From contig BLSF01000004.1 of NCBI GenBank assembly GCA_012862575.1, positions 310,001 to 374,000 on the forward strand: 64,000 nt of DNA. The letters are read 5' to 3'. The notes under the pieces are model-generated. The model made no database searches. It saw nothing but the letters and a program-made list of their open reading frames with translations, and was not told the DNA's origin. Origin of the DNA: Parietichytrium sp. I65-24A (taxonomy: Eukaryota; Sar; Bigyra; Thraustochytrida; Thraustochytriidae). Positions 12,901 to 21,700 of the stretch are shown one piece after another; position 1 is the stretch's first letter; each line of letters opens with the position of its first letter. The position numbers were made by a program, and so were the translations under genes.

Positions 12901-15900
12901 GTCCATCCGGCGATGCAAGAGACTCACGCACGAAGAACTTCGAGAACTTGGTGTTTCCAGATTTGCGGAGCGCGAGAGCATCATCCGTGCTTTCATAGAT
13001 TGCGCTTTCCCAGTGAACGAGCGCATAGAGATTGAGAGCGTTCTTGAGGACATGGAGCAAAGTCAGTTGACAGATAAAATCATCAAAACGCACCCAACAA
13101 TTGGCGAGTGCAAGTCGATCACGCACAAAGCACTTCGAGCGCTTGGCATCGAAATGTATGGGGTTCGAGCTCTAGTCATGGAAGCATTCGAGCACTTTGA
13201 CCGCGCAAGTGAGGAAACTTATATCGATAAAGTGCTGGAGGGCATATCGGCGGGTCAATACGCTGGCGCAATTGTCGAGAACTTCAAGACCCTGAGCCGC
13301 TGTCGCAAACTTACACATGCTGACCTACGAGCAATAGGCGTACCTTCTTCTTCGCGAGACAAGATTATTGGAGCATTTCTGTCCTTCAAGGAGAAAAAGG
13401 CATTTCTCCCTACGAGCAACGCTACAAGTGCCCCTCAGTCATTCTTGAATGGCTTGAACGAAGAATTTAAGGAAGACAAGCTGCGGCTCAAAGCATTATT
13501 GAAAAAATTGGAAGAAACGCCCCCTGCAGAAGTATTCAATCACGGTAGTCTTCGAGAGCTAGGTTTTTCGCTCTTTGGGCAGCGTGACAGATTGATCACT
13601 TTTTATTTGAATTCGAATGTGAAGAAGACGCCTGACCGTGGCCCAGCACAAATTCGTAATATTGAATTAGGAGAAACTGCCATCGGGGTGGTAACGATTG
13701 AGAAATGTGAAAATCTACGGAAGTTCGAGCCAAGGGCAGTCTCTCAACTCGCCGTCCAGAATTGCCCAAAGCTCGAAGTGGTGACCTGGTCGGATAGTTT
13801 GGAGAAATTAAGACTAATTCATTGCGATCGCCTGTGCCTGCCCAAGCAACTAAAAGTCGCAGAGTGTAGTTTGATCTTTTGCCCGATGATCAAGTCTCTC
13901 GGCTCGAGCTTGGCTTTCTCGAAAAAACTCGACGTACGCCACTGCAACTCCGTCCGCTTTGTGAACGTAGAATCCTTGCCTACAACCACGTTCATCTCCA
14001 ACTGCGAAAAGCTGGAGACGTTCGCAAGTGAGCCACCAGAGGAAAGCACGCAAGTCAGCCAAATGCCGGCGAACGGCGCAGCTCGAGCATCTAAGACAAA
14101 GCCCAGGCGCCAACGCTCCAGAAGGGACAGCTCAGGCTCTGATTCCTCTGATTCGGAAAGCTCAAGGTCCCGCTCAAGGTCTAGCTCAGAGTCCAGTTCA
14201 GAGTCCAGTTCAGGGTCTAGTTCGTCGTCAGAGAGTTCTGAATCTTCAGGATCGAGCTCGAGTGATAGTGATCGTGGGACCAGCACGACGCGTTTGCGTG
14301 GCGATGTGACCATTTCAAGCTGCAGATCACTTACAGGCGTTTTCGTGCAGAGTTTGGCAAGCCTACATCTGAGCCGTTGCGCATCTCTCAAAGGGGTGGA
14401 CCCCGAACTTAAGGCTAGCAAGCTCTCCTTTCTGGAGTGCCCCGCTCTAGAAAGGTTTGGTGACGTAGGAGGCGAGCAGTTGCGTCTCAACGAGCTTGAG
14501 TTCAAAAAATGCGAGGAATTCCACGCCCTTGAGAACATCAAGTGCCGCAAGCTGACCATTGAACAGTGTCCTTCACTGCAAGAGATACACGGCATGGTTG
14601 TCGCCTCGACACTTAAAATCGGCCAATGCACAGGTCTCCAGCGGCTTGGTGGTGCGCCAGGGAAGGTTCTCAACATTGGAGATACTTCAGTAGTCAGATG
14701 CGACTCTCTTGTGGAGGTGGAGTACATTAGCGGGCACTTCCTGTCGCTCGATCGGTGCTCCTCAATTACAAAGATCACCAAATCAATAAATGTCTCCCAC
14801 TTAGAGGTCAAGTCCTGCTCGAAGGTCGCGTTTATTGGTGGCGAAACGGAAGGCGATCAGTTGGATATCTCCCGTATTGAGGTCTCGGACTGCCTCGTGC
14901 TCGAAGAACTTGGATGCATCACGGCTTCAAATCTGAAATGCAAACGTTTGCCGTCTCTCAATACTTTGTCCCTTCCTTTCAATGTGAGAGAGTCCTGCGT
15001 CTTTGTGGAGGTTGGCCTGATGGACGTCCCTGAGCACCTTATTCGCTCTTGTTCACGGGTAGAAATGGACGTTCCTTTGACCTCTGAGCGTTACATGGAA
15101 CTCGCTCGCGTTGCTGAAGAAGCCGGTCACCAGTTTGAGTATACCAGCAGCGATTTTGATGAGGGCGGATCTTTTAGGTCCCTTGAAGGCGTTGTCACGT
15201 ATTGGGTGCGAGTCGCAGCAGTTGAGCAAGACCCAGAGCGACTCCAATTTGCACAGGTAGTTCCAACTTACTATGTGAACGGTTCGCTTCGATTTTTCAG
15301 CAAGCTCCGGGGAGCCACAGAATTTCGCTCGCGTGAGACCCAAAATGGACTAGCTCGCCGAGTCGTAGAGGTCATCGACACCGTGATCGCTGACGCAGAC
15401 TGCCGCGAAGAGATTTTGACGCGAATAAATGATTCTGTTGACGCTTGCAACGACAAGCCGATATGGGCTTTGAACCAAGTCACACTTACGGTTCGCATTT
15501 TTCGTGCAAGGGGTAAGCGGGACGAGCTGATAGAACTTGGGCGAGCATTGATGAGGCTCAATGTAGTGCACTCCTTTGCGTCGCAAATGATGAACGAAAA
15601 TGACGGTCACGATGATGTCTCCGTCTATCTCAAATGGGAGATTGAAATGCGGGAAATTCTCGATCTTCCTGTAAGCGCCCAGCACATGCAGTACCCAGCT
15701 TCACTTCCGGATGAACTGAAGGCCGAGGCAATCCAGAAAGCGACGAGCATCACAGAAGAGGAGTTTGAGATATGGCTCTCGCAGTGGCCGGAGTGGCAGC
15801 GCCAGTTGCGAAAAGAGCTCGCCGAGGAGGTAGCATGGGAGACGCTTCCGACCCAGACAGTATCCAGACGTGCTAGTATGACCCTCACTACCTTTGCAGG

Positions 15901-16189
15901 AGAGGAAATGACCGACGCTGTGTTTATCGGGCGATGTGGGCCGTACAGTCTTGAAGAGCTTCTTCAACGTTGGACTCAGACTGGCATGGATTTCATAAAC
16001 CTTCGATGGACGCCAGAGGATTTTCGCGACAATCTTCGACGTATGGATCTTGCTGAGCCTGAGACCTCTGTCCCCGAAGCCGGTGTACCTCTGCCCAGCG
16101 ATTCCGGTGCCTTGGACGACGGCGAAACCAACAGCACCATCTCGGCTCTCAGGCTTTCCAGGCGTCGTTCCGCTGCATCGCCAACTTAA
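6941..16189 (+). CDS. Giant SPRY-LRR-SAM-like array protein
   Basis: A 3082-residue protein in one uninterrupted 9.2-kb exon. In order: a serine tract (residues about 25-65); two SPRY domains (about 300-463 and 493-663), each with GKWYYEV/GKWYFEV, a VGWA strand and DNRTISFSYAG; RNI-type leucine-rich repeats (about 686-970, with LRMLNLSDNQL); a stretch of short beta-solenoid-like repeats of the form L-x2-C-x2-L (about 1070-1273); eleven SAM-like units of about 90 residues (about 1323-2220), each ending in a variant of C-K-x-LTH-x2-LR-x2-G-(I/V)-x2-F-x2-R-x2-II; more solenoid repeats, interrupted by an Ser/Arg/Asp-rich tract (about 2385-2445); and an unrecognised C-terminal domain. No signal peptide or membrane segment is seen. 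The domains are all protein-binding types, so a cytoplasmic scaffold is likely. The first ATG in frame is at 6941; nine upstream codons lack an ATG. The combination is unknown to me. Confidence 0.85.
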   Translation: MSSEEWVCEIANCDCGKARSESESSSSSSSSSSSSSSSSSSEESSGSSQSSESSRSSSSSVSAKSKAVPSSFPSFANALKGRLRSNSYCSVGSNESEEIRNVEEWEAMEKAQDLELDSMAEMDAEEDDNSSRLAPVREPSFAAKKRKSIRRQVRHLFVKSARRVSEKLFSKSSQKLPSSQPPSSEKLATKLGEAFRYPELPLSEWKTWSTTKCPPLGFCSSSNPVSCEWLLDLLSGQTKSANDAGLEAQSRSLFGAPTPVVPTFGDGMESPFAMRIGDGLDYFSKFASPYEKLPIAIVKKQTQITFGQFSTWMSEHVRLRQGKWYYEVTIDRNSSLFQVGWANNSFKCNTGEGSGVGDEPNSWAFDGIRKVLWHGRSNPGGAWGEKFDPNRSKVVGCALDLDNRTISFSYAGRWESPMGVAFTSINHDGEKYFYPAVSASHNLITLNFGQAKFVHSPPSEDYQPVFAAVPDAVELSLLDYSWIAKPPHGRAEVTRSRNTMNVTVSVKYSCNYFFDELKVRTGKWYFEVFQLDQQSRNFRVGWATSQRDSGGELSIGDDQHSWVYCLNEAEIFHNDNTLSWGRQVDSSFSNVVGCAIDMDNRTISFSYAGSWEAPMGTAYTNFVMPEDETYLIPACGGESGCQFEFNFGETSFVHSPPSSEYKPLCACTATDDAPTIKSNDTLAVLDMSKMMLPNAIVGFLAHPDVRCTALRMLNLSDNQLNKLSPEGIERACLALASNSPRLSDLNLANNQLLPARFLKFGPTLTNIERLILDRNRLSGFQGAKALAATLPSCSKLRTLSLKKIFLGDQGAAEVIQSLEKCSALENLNLDSNDLGDLSWNALCSLGARFVTLDLKRNPGLPLSESLEGNRESLFANVEEVDFSWCLLSPSDRDLEIFSNNLKSAKALRRIGLRGCSFRASHLQELISALPQLTLLDVSYAPSFSVEDVKRFFQQLSSQSRYSGPTVLMQGLESNLTFETDCTIADILIKNQRAGHRVTYPRVVLRGNPPQVKGKREDNQFRMSDMMAVLFEGLAKTRGNYFEALLSLFRKSWIVDDVQSLKVATTLHDWAVDLLSDKFPSSALPVLYLRGDLVVSNKLGSEKLDLHLPSRMKIEGSACFTRCNLSTLHATKSFRVQNALYIDDCSNLQKVPDTLECYALFLRKTAIHSIEMKCPLLELAVEDCSGLETLSTFYAVPTIKISDTSIGSLSQDLKVNCLVLKGCPNLEELRLNDEVTSLELVDCPDIAVLEAGGLQSLTVANCPKLEAVVAPNVADEHISAPARVEEAEEDEYTAHTEVYPTDDTLDLVSSGQGEEEMSTEEINMKKSLEEYLAGTGLETSEAYSTFMKGFKEVEKAAELLGKKHLEEMGMADYAPAFLAKFRDTRSWKQLTHEKLKLVGVRYFRERELIIEEFRHLRAEIINNEDKQVIEKIIGTVELGASDKKASRALVEQFGTLKRCKQLTHLDLRKIGVLSFKDRESIIMAFAAFDPSSIGTEKPKKIRSEEDIITSTMRRIGMKRYTKLLLQHYSTLKACFELTHSDLRGIGIPLFGARDKIITAFRDRDLQGKRRRKRRDSVDLNGTNLSHVIRRALKNCNEERYHREIIRRLTTLERCRNATHADLRSCGVALFGIRDRILNEFKNIPPDLELIADEGNKALQEWLTTALTEVSVSCANSLLVEEISKLEPIWTPAECKAGLTHAMLRKIGLSFIDRERVLVAVSAAALPQIDEEASETNRPDGEVMREKLEGLGLLGLEVAFQARFKTVDRCAKLTHTDLRQFGIKNFDTRQNVIVAFQKAREPRGVSSSDVEIWEKEYIVSLLEAKLPARKAAEVATSFSTFSDFYSEVLKDSFPESEVFTLEEKLGMEALFNMSKEAYRESKSTSSAHSRDRQWCEVSELFYNAGLGSYIASLPLYARNSIMGCKSLTHEKLKQARGIPFRARRQILDLVDSYDPSTLRPNPAEAAYIRSVLEDINLAHFAGDLASEFMSIRRCKRLTHEELRELGVSRFAERESIIRAFIDCAFPVNERIEIESVLEDMEQSQLTDKIIKTHPTIGECKSITHKALRALGIEMYGVRALVMEAFEHFDRASEETYIDKVLEGISAGQYAGAIVENFKTLSRCRKLTHADLRAIGVPSSSRDKIIGAFLSFKEKKAFLPTSNATSAPQSFLNGLNEEFKEDKLRLKALLKKLEETPPAEVFNHGSLRELGFSLFGQRDRLITFYLNSNVKKTPDRGPAQIRNIELGETAIGVVTIEKCENLRKFEPRAVSQLAVQNCPKLEVVTWSDSLEKLRLIHCDRLCLPKQLKVAECSLIFCPMIKSLGSSLAFSKKLDVRHCNSVRFVNVESLPTTTFISNCEKLETFASEPPEESTQVSQMPANGAARASKTKPRRQRSRRDSSGSDSSDSESSRSRSRSSSESSSESSSGSSSSSESSESSGSSSSDSDRGTSTTRLRGDVTISSCRSLTGVFVQSLASLHLSRCASLKGVDPELKASKLSFLECPALERFGDVGGEQLRLNELEFKKCEEFHALENIKCRKLTIEQCPSLQEIHGMVVASTLKIGQCTGLQRLGGAPGKVLNIGDTSVVRCDSLVEVEYISGHFLSLDRCSSITKITKSINVSHLEVKSCSKVAFIGGETEGDQLDISRIEVSDCLVLEELGCITASNLKCKRLPSLNTLSLPFNVRESCVFVEVGLMDVPEHLIRSCSRVEMDVPLTSERYMELARVAEEAGHQFEYTSSDFDEGGSFRSLEGVVTYWVRVAAVEQDPERLQFAQVVPTYYVNGSLRFFSKLRGATEFRSRETQNGLARRVVEVIDTVIADADCREEILTRINDSVDACNDKPIWALNQVTLTVRIFRARGKRDELIELGRALMRLNVVHSFASQMMNENDGHDDVSVYLKWEIEMREILDLPVSAQHMQYPASLPDELKAEAIQKATSITEEEFEIWLSQWPEWQRQLRKELAEEVAWETLPTQTVSRRASMTLTTFAGEEMTDAVFIGRCGPYSLEELLQRWTQTGMDFINLRWTPEDFRDNLRRMDLAEPETSVPEAGVPLPSDSGALDDGETNSTISALRLSRRRSAASPT
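7006..7071 (+). repeat. TCG/TCA trinucleotide repeat coding poly-Ser
   Basis: A run of TCN codons inside the start of the giant gene, encoding an almost pure serine tract. Codon use is mixed (TCG, TCA, TCC, TCT), which suggests selection for serine and not only recent slippage. Confidence 0.85.
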
Positions 16190-17075
16190 GCCGCTGGGCC
16201 AGGCACACATGTGATCGTCCGGCACACCTGTCAGCGCCTGGCAATATAGAGCCGGATACGCCAACACCGTCACGGTGGGATTCCTTTCGTCGCCGGACAA
16301 GAGGACTGCCATGACAGTCATCGATCGCATTCTCCCCGCCTGCCATCGTATGTTTGTCAACCGTGACTCGAGAACTTGAACACATACACGTTAACAGCTA
16401 GTACACACCAAACCAAAAATAGTTTAGCTTTATCATCCAGAGCTCTCACTCTCCTGAAGTGGATTCTTTCTTTCTTCCTCTCTTTGGCTGCTGCGATTGT
16501 CCAGAGAGAGATTATGTGTCGAGCGCCATTTTTTCATACCAATTATTATTATCGTCAATCGTGCCCAACTTCAACGTTTCCCGAGACTCGACCAGCCATC
16601 CACGGTCATCCCTGGCCTTCCAGAGATGAGGGAGAACATTCACCGGTGCTCAGCCCCGTGTCGCGAGATACTTAGTCGCACACAGACGACTTGAATCAAC
16701 AGAGCCTATCAGTAAGTTGGTAGGCAGGCACATGGGGCGCATGCAGAATACATGACATACATAGTACTGACTGTGAGTGTACGTACACGTACATAGTCAT
16801 CTCTGCACGAGTGGCTTGAGTGGCTCGAGTGATGTCTCGAGTGCTTCGAATAGCACAAGTGTTGCTCGAATAGCTCCAGGGGCTACTCCCTTTCTTTCTT
16901 CCTTCCTTCCTTCCTTCCCCTCTCATCCAGGTATTCGGAAATATTCGGAACGAGCGTTCGCAGAGACTTGTCTCCCTCGGAACGAAAGTAAGGCAGGGCT
17001 GCCCTCGGTGTCAGGTGTCGTGAAGGTGGACTCAAGAGGCTCTGGTGGGATCTCGCGGGCCGGTGATAAAGAAGA
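16190..17075. other. Tandem intergenic region
   Basis: About 890 bp between two plus-strand genes. It holds a run of CTT/CCTT repeats (about 16886-16919) and clusters of TGGCTCGAGTG-like sequence near 16810-16860. No gene is supported. It probably carries the 3' end of the giant gene and the promoter of the glycosyltransferase gene. Confidence 0.55.
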
Positions 17076-18329
17076 ATGTCCGTGTGCCTGGTTGGAGCGT
17101 TTTCGGACGATTATACTCACGGCTATGTGTGCTGGGAAAGGAACAAGGTCTACGCCGCAAAGCACGGGTACGACGTGCGGTGCGAGGTCGTGAATGTGTG
17201 GGACATGCTAAGCAAAGTGCTGTTCGCCAAACGGCCCTCTCTTTCTTGGTACAAGATTTACATTATGCTTCAGGTGCTTCGCGAGGAAAAGCATGAGTGG
17301 GTGATGTGGATCGATGCGGATGCGTTCGTAATGCACATGGACAAGACCTTTCATCAAGCGATGGAAGAGATTGGCGTGGAGAATTCCCATCAGATCATCG
17401 TGGCGAAAGACGTCACCCAGCAGTGCAAAATCAATGGTGGCGTACTCGTCATCAGAAACACGGCGTACTCGCGCGAATTGCTGACGGCCCTTTGGGAGGA
17501 GGCGATCGCAAAAGGGCAGGACTTCGTCACAAAGCGATTCCACGAGCAGAGCGCGCTAGAGCGAGCTTTTGCAAAAAGGTTTTTAAATTTCTTCAAAACC
17601 GACCCTCCTGGACAGTGGCGAGAGAAAGGTAATCGGGGAAACGATATCGTCCTCGTGTGCGATAACTTCTTCTTAAACGCAAATAGCATGCCTTGTGGGT
17701 GGATCTTTCATGGTGCCGGCAGAACCAAGGCCTCCTTTAATGGTATGTATGCAGAGACCCAGTTCATGAAAGCCCTGAATGAAATTGGTCATTATGGTGA
17801 CGACGACCTGCCGCTGGAACTCTGGCGCGTCCGGCCCATTTCGTTCAAATTGTCTCGGGGTTTCGATTTATCTCAACTTGCCGAGGGACTTACCCAGTCG
17901 CCGTTTCCATTCGTGGACCTTAGCAGCCACATGAAAGACATTCCAGCCACGAAGCTTGAAGAGTTTGTGTGCGAGCATCTCGCGCAGAACAGCACTATTG
18001 TACATATAAAGCTTTCTCAAATCAAAACAGGAGTGATCGATCCGATCAGAATACTGAAAGCGTGCACTCACCTCACCACCTTAGAGCTCGTGAACTGTAT
18101 TCTCCCTGAGCGAGAAGAGTGGCTAAGCGACCTGACTGTTTTCCTTAGCCAAGCTCAGACTCTTCGCTGGTTGGATCTTGCAGAGACGATGCCTACTTCG
18201 CGGCGCGGAACTTTCGAACTGAAGCTTGTTGAATTGGGATTCAAGGCTTCTGTGACAGAACACCCAATACTCAAATCCGACAGATTGGCCAAGCTCATTT
18301 CCAAAGAGCAGCTCACTATCATTCTCTGA
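17076..18329 (+). CDS. GT34-like glycosyltransferase, LRR-like C terminus
   Basis: A 417-residue protein. The first 240 residues resemble the GT-A fold of galactosyl/mannosyltransferases of the GMA12/MNN10 type (GT34). It opens with a beta strand MSVCLVGAFS, has WYKIYIMLQVL, then a metal-binding DXD-type motif in WIDADAFVMHMD (about residues 84-95), followed by NGGVLVIRNTAYS and a late FHGAG. These are the normal sugar-nucleotide and manganese-binding elements. The last 150 residues are different: short leucine-rich segments such as LTTLELVNC and LRWLDLAE suggest a few LRR-like turns. No signal peptide or signal anchor is present, unlike Golgi enzymes of the family, so it may act in the cytosol or the start may lie further upstream. 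Donor and acceptor are unknown. The gene runs in tandem after the giant protein and converges on the WW scaffold gene. Confidence 0.7.
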   Translation: MSVCLVGAFSDDYTHGYVCWERNKVYAAKHGYDVRCEVVNVWDMLSKVLFAKRPSLSWYKIYIMLQVLREEKHEWVMWIDADAFVMHMDKTFHQAMEEIGVENSHQIIVAKDVTQQCKINGGVLVIRNTAYSRELLTALWEEAIAKGQDFVTKRFHEQSALERAFAKRFLNFFKTDPPGQWREKGNRGNDIVLVCDNFFLNANSMPCGWIFHGAGRTKASFNGMYAETQFMKALNEIGHYGDDDLPLELWRVRPISFKLSRGFDLSQLAEGLTQSPFPFVDLSSHMKDIPATKLEEFVCEHLAQNSTIVHIKLSQIKTGVIDPIRILKACTHLTTLELVNCILPEREEWLSDLTVFLSQAQTLRWLDLAETMPTSRRGTFELKLVELGFKASVTEHPILKSDRLAKLISKEQLTIIL

Positions 18330-18784
18330 AGTTCGAGCTCACGATCGGATGTGTGGCTTTGCATGCTATGTTTGCCCGTATGTTAATGTGCCTTCTTTTG
18401 AGCGAAGCAACTAAACTATGATCAAATCAGTTCCTTGTGTATCTCGCAGCGCCAGAAGAACGATCCACAAATGCGCAAGTGAAAATTACGTGACAAGATG
18501 TACATTGTACCGCGCTTTGGTGTGACAAGCTGCTTTTTAGGAATTATGCTCTGGCCACCCAAATCCATTCCGTAAACCTTGATATGTCATGGAAAAAAGA
18601 TAGGATCCAAAGTTGAGCACTCGCTGTGTCAAGGGCAGAACGCCGTGCGTCGTGTTTTCATCAAATCTTTAGCTTTAAAAAAATTGACAAGTACAAAACA
18701 AGAAACAATTTGACACAAAGGAAAGGTCAGCAAGAACACAGAAATTCATTAACAGGAAAGATACCGTCTGAACGGAACTGTAAA
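18330..18784. other. Convergent intergenic region
   Basis: About 455 bp of AT-rich sequence between convergent genes. It probably holds both 3' untranslated regions. No gene or repeat is visible. Confidence 0.6.
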
Positions 18785-21700
18785 TCATTCAGGCTGGAGT
18801 TTGAGAGGGCTGAATACGGTGGCCAAGAGAGTCGCAAGAGGGTTTGCCTCTTCATCGAAAGCGGCAGGCGCAGGCTCGGGCGCCAAGTCCGTGCTCTCCC
18901 TTATACCTGCGGTACTCTCGGTCTCCTCATGCTCACCAACACTATCATACGCCTCAGAGTCAGAGTAAACTGAAGAGGAAAGGGGGCGAGGGTTATTTCC
19001 ACTTCCCAGATCAACGGAAACCCGCGAACCATGCCTAAATCTGGAGTCGGCAGCTTGGGGTGATGGAAGATGGCGTAGATGAAAATTTGATGGTGGAAAC
19101 CCAAGGCCAGACACGAGACCACCTTCACTCGTAGCGCTTGATGTTGAACGTTCTGTTCTTGGTTGCCAAGACCCGGGCGAGGAGAGGCGTCTTCTGGGCG
19201 AAGATGCCACAACTTGCATCTTCACTGATAGCCTATCCTTCTGGACGGCGAGCTCGCTGTAATATCTCTGAGCGAGCTCGAAGCCAAGGCCAAGTCTCTT
19301 TTGTTCGGCTATGGAACGACTCGCGTTGTCAAAGCCACTCTCGATTTTCTCCAGCAACTCGCCGTCGCGAAGGGGATTCCATGACTCGTGCAACGAATCG
19401 ATCTTTGACCTTGCTCGAATCAGCGCATTCAACATCTCCTGGCCCATTCCCATCGGGCGATGGTCCTCTCCTCGGAGGCCGCTCGGCAAGCGCAAGACCA
19501 AGTACGGGTTTTTATTGGGAACTTCAGGAAGTGGATGCGGCTCACCGAGCTCATGTAAAGCCTCGATTAAACCGGGCGGAAGATGCTTGTTTGGGAACCT
19601 TTTCGTGTACGATACTACAGCCAGGTGCATCATATAGAGCTCAAAACAAGATAGCACAACCAAATCGCACAATTGTGCGGGCTTGCCCACGCGGTATGTG
19701 TCCTGAGTCTGGCCGTCCTCCAGCACCTTTCTGTTAAGTTTGTCGACTAGACGCACAAGCATCTTGATCGCCACCGTCGCCTTCTGTTGCTCCGCAGGCC
19801 GCCCGCTCGCTACACGCTGCTGAGCTTGCGGGATATCTACACAGAGAAACTCTGCCAACTGATCCATCCGGGAATATGCCCGGCGGATGAGCATCGGATC
19901 CGTAAGCTCACGTTCACTTGGCAAGAAACCCGGATCGAACAGGCCAGGTACGATAAGAACGTCAAACAGGAAGCGATGGAGGGTTGCTGATCCGCCCACT
20001 TGGTAAAGCAGAGAGCCAATTCGGCACACACTCTGCGGTAACAAGTCCAAGCCTACGTCGCTGCACACAGCATCCAACAGCAAGGATGAAAGCTCGTGAA
20101 GTTTCACGCCAGTATCTCCAACCGAAAGCAGAAGCTCACAAAACTCTGACCGAATGCTTGCGAGGATTTTGTCGAGGTAGTGCTTACACTCCAGTCGCTG
20201 CACAAAAGCTACGAGTAAAGAGGGGAGAAGAGGCTGTAGCTCCGCAGAACTTCCGCGCAGGATGGAACCCGTCGCAGGGTTTGCAAGCGACAAGCTTGAT
20301 GACTCCTCTTCTTCTCGCTGCTTCTTCATCAGCTCCAGTGATGGAAGCCCTTGATCCCAGAGCATTTCAATTGCAGCCTGGACAATACCATTAAACATTT
20401 CCTCCGGGACAGAATACTGGTCAAAAAGAGAATTGGCCAAGGTGCTCGCCAGAATGTACTGCGCCTCAAGTTTGAGGTTTGCACCTATCTGGACCAAAAG
20501 GTACGGCTCATTTTGCAACACTCCTAGCATCTTGCTGTAGCTCACCAGAAGGTACGCATGAGGGCCTTCGAGATTCTCCGCATTCCCAAACTCCTGTAAA
20601 TGGCCATCTTCCTCTAATTGATTGTATAACTTCCACTGGATGCCTCGAACCTGGGCCTTAAGTTCATGGTTCCTGATGTTCATGGCGCGCAGCTTCTCCC
20701 GCTGACCGTCCAGAACTGCCTCTGTTGGGTACGTCTCCAGTCTCTTCATCGGTTCGATGCCAAGAGCGTTTACAAGGTGTTCGAGTCGTTCTCGCTTTTT
20801 ACGGTAATCAATACGTTTCTCGACCTCGGAAAAGCTTTCCGCAACTGGCCTTGACTTGAGCGACAGGCTCTCGTCGTCGCGACTCAAATCGTGACTTCTT
20901 TCCTCCGCAAACTGAGAGGCAGCGTCGCCAACAGATTTGCCAAGAAACCCAGCACTCGAAGTGACGGAGGCCTGCTGGATGGTCACGTTGCTCGCTTGGA
21001 AACTTCCAATCCTACCATTACACTCACCAACCCACCATCGCTCATCCGGTGGGCTTCTCAAAACGCGAATGTAGTCTCCCCGCGAGTAGCTCAGCATACC
21101 AGGTTCAGTAGCGATGAAGCTCGTATTGCATCTGGCCAACAGCTCCTTCTGACTACCGGCAGAGAAGATAGAGCCCTCGCTCGCGCGAGAGTCCGACTGA
21201 GCTCGGGCGTCCCGAGCACCGCGGCCTCCGGCGACTCTAGCTACACTCTGTCGTTGGCTCTCGAGTAGCTCATTAATTTGCCTTACCCATCCGTCTCTAT
21301 CTTCGCCCGATGGAGCTCGTAACACACAGAGGACACCGATAGCGCCATTTCCTCGCAGGGTAAATTCGCTATCTGCACCGAGCTCAACGCTCTTGATTTG
21401 ATGAAGGTCGATTTTTGCCAAGGGCTTAAGCTTGTCCGAATTGTCGGGGCGAATCTGACGCTCATTCTCAAAGTATCTAATTCCTTTGCTATCCAACATG
21501 AACCACCGACGCTGCCATTGCTGCCTCCCATGGCGAGCCCTCTTCTCTAGAAAACCGTACTTCGGGGCCACGTCTGGCACCGTATACGAAAGTCTTGCTT
21601 TCGGACTGCCCATGACTGCGCTTGACTCGTAGCCGTGGGTGAATTGACGATCCAAATCAGTCTCGACCGATCCTTGGCTGGGCCTCGAATCAGGAAACAC

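Noticed and set aside
13819-14811. A 330-codon minus-strand frame inside the giant gene
   Set aside because: It lies opposite the Ser/Asp-rich and solenoid repeats and has no domain; the plus-strand frame continues through on both sides.
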